Assembly: GCF_023159225.1 (NCBI RefSeq)
Contig: NC_063181.1
Coordinates: 23,524,073-23,588,072, forward strand
Reading direction: 5' to 3'
Source of the DNA: Perognathus longimembris pacificus
Lineage: Eukaryota; Chordata; Mammalia; Rodentia; Heteromyidae
DNA: 64,000 bases
A program made the translations under genes and the position numbers. The notes under the pieces were generated by a model that had not been told where the DNA came from, searched no databases, and saw nothing but the letters and a program-made list of their open reading frames with translations. Each line of letters opens with the position of its first letter. Position 1 is the first letter of the stretch. Shown here piece after piece: positions 51,775-62,091 of this stretch.

Positions 51775-54700
51775 GGTCCCGGGGCTTGAACTCAGGGCCT
51801 GGGTGCTGTGCCTGAGCTTTTGTGTTCTTCCACTTGAGACACAGCAGCACTTCTGGCTTTTTTGGTGATTAATTGGAGATCAGAGTCTCATAGACTTTTC
51901 TGCCTGGCCTGGCTTCTAACTGTGATACTCAGCCTCCTGAGTATCTACTACGGGTATGAGCCATTGGTTCCCAGCTCCTTATTGCATCTTTTAAAAGGTA
52001 GGGTGGGATAGATGAGACTTACCTTAAAACAGCCATCGATTTTCTTTTTTTTAAAGCACTGATTAGAAAAATCACCCTTATATTCACACATGGAGAAGAG
52101 GAAAAGTCAGTGACCCTAGCAGCCTTTTGTGTATGCACATGCTTTTCTCTCCCTCTCTGTAAAAAATGAGATTTATTTGATTTGTTTTATTTTTATAGTA
52201 CTGGGGTTTGAACTCGGGACCTTATGCTTTTAGTCAGGCACTCTTCCACTTGAGCCACACCTCTAGCCCTTTTTGCTTTAGTTACTTTTCAGGTGGAATC
52301 TTATGATCGTGCCAGGGACCAGACTCAGAGTGTAGTCCTTCTACCAGCACCTCTCTACTAGCTGGGATTGTGGGCATAAACCACCACACTTGGCTTATTT
52401 GTTGACATGGGGAGCACCTCACTAATTTTTGCCCAGTCTGGCCTTGAACTGCAATTCTGCCAATCTCCGCCTCCCTAGAAGCTGAGATTACCAGCATGAG
52501 CCGCTGCTCTCAGCCCAAATAAGACTTTTAAAGCAAAGTAACTCCATTAACTCTTTGTATTAGTCATTTCTTCCTGGTAGTGGTTGTTTGGTCAATACTG
52601 TTTTAATTGCAAAGTTCCCTCTGCATAGATATTTAATCTTTTCCCTTTTGAACATACTTTGGCAAAAGGAAGATAAGTTAAAAACAACAACAACACTGGA
52701 ATTGCTCTGGAAAGAGTCTTTTTAAGAGCCGTGTAGAGACGGCTCTTAGAGGGAGTAAAGGACATATATGTCACTACAGAGGATTCCTGTGCACTCTTTG
52801 GTATCACTGGTGTCGTGTCTTTTCCTTTCCGGGCCCGAAGGAGCCAGTAGGGGCTGTAGTCCGGGACCAGTCTGACAGTGTGCTTTCCTCTCTCAGCCTC
52901 TCCGCCAGCACGCTGTCCATGTCGTCTGGGAGCAGCCTGGGCTCCCTGGCATCCAGCCGGGGCTCTCTCAACACCTCCAGCAGAGGCTCACTCAACTCCC
53001 TCAGTTCCAGTGAGCTCTACTACAGCAGTCCGGGGGACCAGCTGGACGTGGACTATCAGTATAAACTGGACTTCCTTCTGCAGGAGAAGGGCGGTTACAT
53101 TCCCTCCGGACCCATCACCACCATCCACGAAAATGAGGTGGTCAAGTGCCCCAGTCAGCCCGGCCAGAGTGGACTGTGCGGAGCCACAGCCGCAGCAAAT
53201 GGCCACACTCCTCCGCTGACGGAGGCCCCCAAGTCTGTGACATCCCTGTCCTCGAGGTCCTCCCTGTCATCCTTGTCCCCCCCAGGCTCTCCTTTGGTCT
53301 TGGACAGCACGTTTCCCACATCCTCCCACGATGCCTCTCTTCATCAGTTCACGGCTGACTTTGAAGACTGCGAATTGAGTAGCCATTTTGCAGACATCGG
53401 CCTTGGCGAGAGTCAGCTCTTGTCGGATTCAGACTCTGGAGGAGCATCCCAGGCTCTGTTGGAAGATAAAGGCCTTACTGAATGTGCTAGGGAGCCATTG
53501 TATGAAGGAACGGCCGGTAAGTGGAGGCCCTTGATTTCAGGTACTCCTGTGAACTGACTCAAGGAGAATGATTAGGCTAAAGACTCCCATATAAACCAAT
53601 GGAATCATCCCCTCCTCTGTCTCCCCAGTATCAACTAGATTCCTTTAAGGAGTTTTTATTCATATTCACAGATTTTTTGTTTTCATCAGATAAAAATTTC
53701 TCTCCCTATCTGATCAAGCTCATCATTAGGCATCTGCTCCGTGGTCCAGAGGCCTTCAATGTGTGGGAAGTGGCCAGAACATATTTCCTGAACACAGACC
53801 ACACTTCTAGTTGGACTCCGGTTCTGAAATGGCAAGGCAAAGAAGAGGGTTTTCTTTCCAAAGTTGGCCTAAAACAGATTAAAACCAAGTCAATTAGCAT
53901 ATCAGCTAATTAGTGCCAAGGTTCAATGTTTAGATTGCTCAGGGAATTCTCTATAAATACAATTTTTGTTTCATGCCAGATTCTCCCCTTCTGTGTAAAG
54001 TTAATTTGGAGAAGTCAGCGGCCAGTGTCTGGTGCTACCCTGCCATCTTCTGGCTGCATTCACACTTGCAGTCTCTAGAAGAGATGGCGACAGATGGAGT
54101 CCTTACTCCTGTGTGTGCTCAAAGAGACACAAACAAGGAGAATTTCATTGTCTAAGAAACTGTTTTTCTCTGCGTTACAGCAGTCTTTAATGTATGAGGT
54201 ACGGTTGTGAAGAGCACAGATGGTGCCCTTTTGGCAAATGAGCTCCACGATGGTCTAAGAAGGATGATTATTCTTGAGCTAGCTTGAGGCAGAATGTGAA
54301 GTAAAGCTCTGCTGCTCCAGGGATCCTTGGTTGGATCTGCCTGTGTCAGCGGGCCCCCCACAGAGGACACAGTCGTGTTCTCTCCATAAGAATTTTTATA
54401 TGGATGCATGGTGCCAGGAATTCTAAGCATTAGTTGGTTAACCAGTCAGATCTTTAAAAACAGATGAGTCCAACTTGTTTCTTTCCCTTCAGATACTGAA
54501 ACTGAAATTCTTTTTTTTCTTTCTTTCTTTGAAACTGAAATTCCGTGTCCTGCCCATGTCCAGGGACAGAGTTGGAGCTTTTTGTGTGGTTTGCATGACC
54601 TCCCCTCCCCTTGGAGAGGTACCAAAGCTCAAGTATTGTCACCAAAGTGATCAGCCACAGAGTGAATAGCCCAGGAGAGATCGGGACACCATGGCATCAC

Positions 54701-57700
54701 CAAACAGGAAGCCACTCGGGCCCTCACCTCTGACTCTGGGAAGGAGGGTGGTGGTTGCATACTGTCTCTAGAGTCAGCCATATTTCCACCAGGTTGTGGT
54801 TGATGCTTTGGTTGGCTGAGTTTTGGTAAGCATACAAGCCCTGGTACATGGAAAGCATCTAGCACATTTAGTATACTTACTGCTCGTGGTGATTGGTCAT
54901 GACTGTGTGGTCAAGATGATGGTGACAACGATAACGATATCTAAAACAAATGATCCTAAACCCAATTACTTCCACTCCAAGTTGAAGAAGGGAAGATAGG
55001 GAAGCTAGCTTCTTGCTTAGACTTGGAGGATATTAACACTTTTTGAGCATACCAACCTGACTTTGCCCTTCATGTATTGGAAATATTCTCTAGTGACTAC
55101 ACCTTAACATCTTATCAGCATGGAGGGCCCAGTATGTGAGCCTCACTGCTGAAGAAGCGGAGACATTATGAAAAAAATAAAGTAACCAAATCACACAAGG
55201 GCTGTGTCACCCACCGAAGTAAGTGGCCCTGAGGCCCAGAGCCCCAATCATGCAGGCATCTCTGTTTGGCTAGTGCGTGGCTCTTCAGGAATGGGCCTGC
55301 CATTATGTTTGTCAGTGAGTTTGTAGCTGAATGTGGGATCTTGGAAACTTAGGAAACATAATTTTTAACTTTTTTTTTTAGTCGATCATGGGGCCTGAAC
55401 TCAGGACCTGGGCACTGTCCCTGAGTTCTTCAGCTCAAGGCTAGAGCTCTACCACTTGAGTCACAGTACCACTTCCAGTTTTCTGGTGGTTAATTGGAGA
55501 TATGAGTCTCATGGATTTTCCTGCCCTGGCTGGCTTTGAACTGTGATCCTCAGATCTCAGACTCCTGAGTAGCTAGAATTACAGGCGTGAGCTACTAGCA
55601 CCTGGCTACTTTTTAACTTTCTAAATGTTATAAAATTGTGGTTAGAAAGTTCCCCAGGGCCCCAGGAGATACCTCAGTGGTAGACTTGCCTAGTATATGT
55701 AAGGCCTGGGATTGGATCTGCAGCACCACGAAAAAAACAAAGGTTCATCTTAAGGAAAAATGCTCCCAAGCACCAATAGTATCCAATTTCATATTCACAA
55801 GCAACTGAAAGCATATATTTAACCAGAAAGACTACTTCTCTTCAGGTGATAGTGCTCAGTCTATTCAAGGGACATCTGCTTTCTCTTGGGGGGTGTGGCT
55901 GCCTATAAGGGACATTGTTCCTCTCTCTCACTCTGTAAAGACTGACACAGGTAAAGTTGAGTCCTTTTTGTATAAATTTTATTCCTCAGCACCAATCCCT
56001 GCTGGATGACAGAAACCAAGTTGAAATAACTATGAAGTCTTTTCCACAGTCAGTCTCTGTCATTGTCAAAGTCAATTTCAGGCTGCTGTAGTTATTCCTG
56101 GGGGTAATCAATAAATCATGTCATCACCTTCACCCCTCACAAAGGGGGGTGGGCGGAGAGAAGGTACTTCATCATCAAGAAAAAGCATTCCCACTGCCAG
56201 AAATAAAAGGGAAAATGCAGCAATCAATCCTGTAATCTGAAGCCTTAAAACTTAAACATCTTAACAAGATGTAAAGTCACGACTCAGAGGGGGGCTGAAA
56301 TGCATAGCAATACGGATCCTCTGGCTCACTTGCTGGAGGATGAAAGAAACTCCACAGGCTTGCAGCTTATTACAGTACAGAGCACAGCTTTAAATGAATG
56401 CTCCTTGCTCACTGCAGGACGCTGGGGTATGAATATGAGTTAGAGATAAAAGTCAAGTGGTAGTTGGTGCTAAAGATTCTGTAGCACAAGAAGTTTTAAA
56501 GTGATGTTAGCTGGTGAGGAATTTCTGTAAGTCAAAGATGTTACTCTCTTTCATTTTTGCTAGAATAGTAGCACCGGTAAAAATATGGAATGTAGAGAGA
56601 AGCAGTGAGTAAACACATGGAAACTTTCCCTTCCACAGACTGACTAGAAGCCCTGTTCCTAATCTAGAATAGGGAATTAGAATAAGAGAAGCTCATAGCT
56701 TATTCCTCCAAGTATTTAGTAGTTTGTAAATGCTTGAAGAGGCTAGGGACCAGGGAGAATTTGTATCACTTCCCTAAAAGTATTTCAGGAAAAATAAATC
56801 CCCGTATTTTCCCAAATAACAACTGACATAATTGTTATCATGCCCATACCTCTTGATGTGAGAAGTAACATCCTCAACTCAGAAGAAAATTGTTCTTTGG
56901 ATTTCTCACGACTAAACCACTTCTGTATTTTTATGCTGTTTCTAAGAAGAAACTCTAATGAATGCTATCTCTTTCCCCTCCTAGATGTGGAAAAATCATT
57001 ACCAAAAAGAAGAATTCACTTACCCGGGGAGAAACCTGCTTGTGTGTCAGCTGCCGTATCAGATGAGTCTGTGGCTGGAGACAGCGGCGTCTATGAAGCC
57101 TCCATGAAGCAGTAAGTACCTGGCTTTTTCGCTTTTAGCTGCCTGGTAGGCTGTACAGCCAGGCCAGGGCATTGGCTCAATGTAAACATGACACTCATTT
57201 GTCTACCCTTTATATACTAAGGACTTCAGCCATTAAAGAAAGGTGTGCCAGAATATTCCAGTATGCAGACAGCCATTTGAACTGAACAGTAAGCAGACTG
57301 GTGTAGCTGACAGTTGTTAAGATGTAGAAAGCACTTTTGTGGGAGTGTTGCAGTGATCTACAGGGGCCTGTTTAGCACAAGAAGCTTATTGTGTGGAATG
57401 CTAAAAGCTAGTGTCTCTGAGGATGTAGTGTAACTCTAGAAGGGCTTTGGAAAGTTGGGCATCAGAATGTCGGATCCCCAGTAAGCTCAAAGGCAGACTT
57501 ATAAAGAGGTAAAGAAATCCCCTGGAGAAGTAAGTTGTTACTAAGGTCATTTCCATCTGGCTCGGAGAAGAGTACAGTTGATTCAGATTTTTACTCAAAA
57601 TCATTGAGTGGCAAATGGCAGCCATTACAATGGATATTCCCATTCACTGATGGTTTACCTCTTCCCCATCCATAGGCCTAGTGAAATTGAAGATGTTTCC

Positions 57701-58507
57701 TACAGTGAAGAGGATGTTGCCATTGTGGAGACTGCCCAGGTGCAGATAGGACTCAGGTAAAGTGATGTGCATGGGGGGAGGGGACAGTTTTAGAAATTGA
57801 TGTCCAGCCAGTGGAATGTGGTTACTCCTTATTTCAATCAACTTCTCTTTTGACAGATATGATGCAAAAAGCTCAAGTTTCATGGTGATTATAGCACAAC
57901 TCCGAAATCTTCATGCCTTCTTGATACCTCATACTTCAAAAGTGTAAGTTTAAAAAAAAATCACTGAAAAAGAAATTGGGGGACTTAAAATCTTTCCTAT
58001 AAGGTATTTTTATGCTGTGATCAAGCACTTCATCAAAATGAAGATTTGGGAAAGACATAGCAGGTTGATAATGTTTAAGTCAACAGTAGGTAAATGAGAA
58101 GAGGGAAATGTGAGAAAGACAGATTAGATTTTGGGCCAACTGATTCATTACTAAAAATGAATTCAGCTGAATCAAAAGCTGGATTTTAGCGAGAGCAGCA
58201 AAGAAAGAGGGCATGGCATTGCGTTGGCTACATTAACTACACATAGCCTTTCATCTTCGATTGGTCTGAGATTTAAAATCCTAGTCAGAAGTGCTCAGGA
58301 AAGACTGGCTTTGTTAGGTCCTCCCAGGAAAAATAGCCCCTTCCTTTTGTTTTCTCTCCATATGAAACTACATGTAGACCTCTTCTCCTTTGTGTTCTCT
58401 CTCTCTTTGCCAGTCCTGAGGCTTGAACTCAGGGCCTGAGCTCTGTCCCTGGCTTCTCTTTGCTCAAGGCTAGCACTCTACCACTTGAGCTACAGCGCCA
58501 CTTCCGG

Positions 58508-58538
<31 letters not shown>

Positions 58539-61500
58539 AGGGTGATGAGGAATCGAACCCAGGGCTTCATGTATATGAGGCAAGCACTCTACCACTAGGC
58601 CATATTCCTAGCCCCTCCTCTGTTCTCTTTCTGTACAAAATATGGCCCTCCCTAGAAGTCCCCACTTAGCACCTATAATGCAGGTCATTGGTTGCTATGC
58701 ACCTGGGGAGAGTGGGAGGTCCCCCTGGTTCTGAGGTCACTTCTTCATCTTCTGTGACCACACTTCCTTCTCATCCTTCCCTATATAATCTCTCAGCCAT
58801 TAGTTTGAGTGGCCACACCCCACTCTCTTGGCCTGGCAGTTTGGCTCTCCTAAATCAACTCTTTTTTGCACGAACCATGTGGCAGTCTCCTTTCCACAAC
58901 TCTTTCATCTGGTGCTGAGACCCGGGAAGGGATAGTGTCAGGAGTTGCTGGATCTCCTCCGCTTCTGCTTCTCTTTCTGAGGGTCAGTAAGCCTCGTGAC
59001 CACCCATCCTCAGACCCAAACTGTCAAAGGAACCCTATGTCATTCCTTTTGCATTTACCATTGCTGGCAGTGCATCCATTACACTGTCTCTTGTCTACAT
59101 CTGGTGACGCCTACTTACAGCCCTCTGCTTGTCTCTCTTTTGGTGATGTGGTGCCACGACAGTGGGATCCCCTACGATGCCCTTTAGCCAGTCTCATTTC
59201 GGGGATGCGTGAATGAAGAATTGGACTCAGAGCTGGAGAGGCCTTGGGTGGACTAGGAGGCCTTCCTCCTGTTGCCTCCTTCTCTCTACGTCCTCATTGA
59301 CTCCTCTCACAGTGTCCACCATTCTACTTTCTCACAGACTCCTCCCTCTACACCCTCACTGGCTCCTCCCCTCTACATTCTCACCAGACTCTCTCCAAAG
59401 GATTATGTAAAGCCAAAACGACTCATTTTTCTCATTGCACTCAAGTCTGGCCACATGCTACACCCTGCTCTAGAGTGCGGCCCAGCAGTTCAGCTTTCCC
59501 AATAAACTCTTCTCTGCCCGAACCACACAGTGGTCTTTCAGCAACCCTGACAGCTTCATGGCACTATCTGTACTTCTCCCTTCCAATACTATGATACTAA
59601 AATGTGTCATCAGTGGCCTTTTAGTAAAGTAAATCAGGGAGAAGACAGATAGAAAACTACAGGATACACCTGAGAACTCACATTGTGAGGTTGCCATTTA
59701 CCCAAGTTTTCTACCTCAACTCTACCTAGCATGATCACTTAGTGGAGCACAGACTATCTTCTGCAGGTGTGGTAACTCCCAGACTAGTTTAAGACAATAG
59801 TAGCCCTCTCAACCAGCTGGTGGTACAGAATGTACTCCCCAGCTTGTTTGGGGTAGTTACTTGTTTAACTGGTCTGAACTTTTCCCCAGATACTTAGCAA
59901 TGTTTTCCTAAATCCATGTGTGACAGCCTTGGCCTAAATAATGACACTGCAGTAAACAGCAATTCAACTTCATTTTTGGTTGGTTATAATAAGCAGAGTT
60001 GGTGTTTCTGTTGATTGACAGCACGGCTTGTCTGACTCCTGTGTGGAGAGACCTCTCTTTTAGCAGAGTAGGAAGAAAAGCACCCTACTTGCTTGGCTTC
60101 CTCTGCCTTTGCCTTGAAATCACTGAAACCGGCTCATGTTTGACCCAGAAGCATTTTTTGATGACACTAGGGGCTAGGTTACTGACAGAGATTAAACCTA
60201 AGGCTAGAGAAACAGAAAATCCCTTCTTTCCATTCTAACTTTCTAATATACTTGTTTTCCCATGAAGACAGAATAAATTTATTTTTTTTAAGACCTTGTT
60301 CTGCTGAATTCTCCACTTCCCAGGACAACAAGCTGTGTCTTACTTAGTAAAGCCTTAAGTCAGTAACAGTGACCCAAGGCCCACAGGGCCTTTAATACTG
60401 AATTTTCATAGTTAATAGTGATGTAAAATAAAAAATAATATGACATTCCAGTTTTGCATTTAAATTTACAGTTTTTTTTAATTAGAATATGAATTAGGAA
60501 AACCTAAAAATGGGGACAGGAAGAAAGACTGAATGCTGTTCTCTTCCTGGAATTAAAAGGAAAATACCTCATGCTATTTCCAAGAATTGTGAGTCTTTAT
60601 ATAATGTGTGCTCTGAAAGAGCATCAGAAGTTACTGTTCTTCTGTAACTCTTCCTTTGAATTTCACAAAGCATGATATTCTAAAGAGTTTGTCACATCTG
60701 TGAATGCAGAGATGCTAGAGAAGTATATTTTTGAACTACTGTGTCATCTGTTTTAAATCTTGTACGTTCCTTAGCCTTTCTTTTCTCTGGTAGGATAACG
60801 TATTTATTTCATTCCATAAGTGGTCATCAGCACCTCTTGTTTAATACAAGGGGGATTCTTTAGGATAAAGTCACCAGTTTCTACTCATGGGCTCTCACCT
60901 TCCGCGGCACAGAGACAATGTATTTGGGAACTGGCTGTACATGGGGCAGGTGGGATTTGAGTCTGTGTGTCCCCATGGGCTTTCTTCCTTTTCTCTTTCC
61001 TGTCATGTGCTTTTGCTGAAGTCCCATGGTAAGTGGCAGCCTGGGCTGTCTCATGCTCAGGGGCACAGTCACTTAGGGTAAGTTAAGAACAGAGCATCTA
61101 CAGCTGAACACAGACCCATTATATAGCAGCAGCACTTTTGATTGATAATGAATTCACTGTTATCTCTTTAGCTCTGAATCCATTTTAATTGAAGTGCTTA
61201 TGAAATTTATTCTCCTCTTGCTCTTTGCAGGTATTGTAGAGTTGCTGTCCTTCCCTCCTCAGCGGATGTCAGCTGTCTGTTTCGAACAAAAGTCCATGCA
61301 CCCACAGAATCTGTGTTGTTGAATGATGTGTTCAGAGTGGCCATTTCCCAAACAGCCTTGCAGCAGAAGACGCTGCGAGTTGATCTTTGCTCTGTCAGTA
61401 AACATCGCAGGGAAGAATGCCTGGTAAGAGCCTTCAGAGTTACATTGTCACAGAACCCTCAATGCTCTGTGCTCTGAGCATGTTTTTTACTAGCTGTCTT

Positions 61501-62050
61501 GGCCAGCCTTGAAACCACTGATGACTTGTCCAACACCTTGGGACACAACCCATAGTGGTTTTACTCTTTTTTTTTTTCTGAAGAAGTAACTTTTGCTCTT
61601 TCTCATATTTTATTTTTTAAGACTTTTGATAAACTGTGATGTTGTATACAGCTATGTACCATTTCTACTCCATGAAGACTCTCTTGTTATGATCATTACT
61701 TTACAGAATATGCTTATTAGTCACTAGGCTAAACCTTGTGCCTAGTGTTCTTTCTATATTATCTCCTTTAATCCTCAGGACAATCTTAGGAAAGATTGAT
61801 TGTGGAAGGGGTGATTATCCCCTCTTTTCAGATGAAGAACTGCTTAGAAGGGGTCACACAGCCAGATAGCCAAAAGACATATCACACATAATTCACTGTT
61901 ACACAGTAAAACTAAGCAAGACAGTTTATAGCTCCTTTTTGCAGTTTCTTTTCTGGGAGGTTCCAGGAAGAAGAGCCACCTGAGCCTTTCTCTGTGGTCA
62001 TTAGGAAACACATTTCATGATGAGCAAAGGATGATAGTTTTCTCTTTTTT

Positions 62051-62091
<41 letters not shown>

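Larger units (their letters stand above)
53517..56984 (+). other. WWC2: WWC2 intron (3.5 kb)
   Basis: It contains one B1-ID SINE (55371) and one ID monomer (55653). The first 1.8 kb and the part from 55750 to 56980 hold no named repeat. A 104-codon open frame at 53599-53913 sits just after the large exon but has no family resemblance and no splice support. Confidence 0.7.
57944..61230 (+). other. WWC2: WWC2 intron (3.3 kb)
   Basis: It holds a dimeric ID SINE at 58407 and an LTR-element remnant at about 58650-59560. The remainder (57950-58400 and 59570-61230) shows no named element. Confidence 0.7.

Noticed and set aside
53599..53913. A 104-codon open frame directly after the largest exon
   Set aside because: A good donor (gtaagt) ends the exon at 53516 and the frame has no WWC2-like residues. 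Treated as intron.
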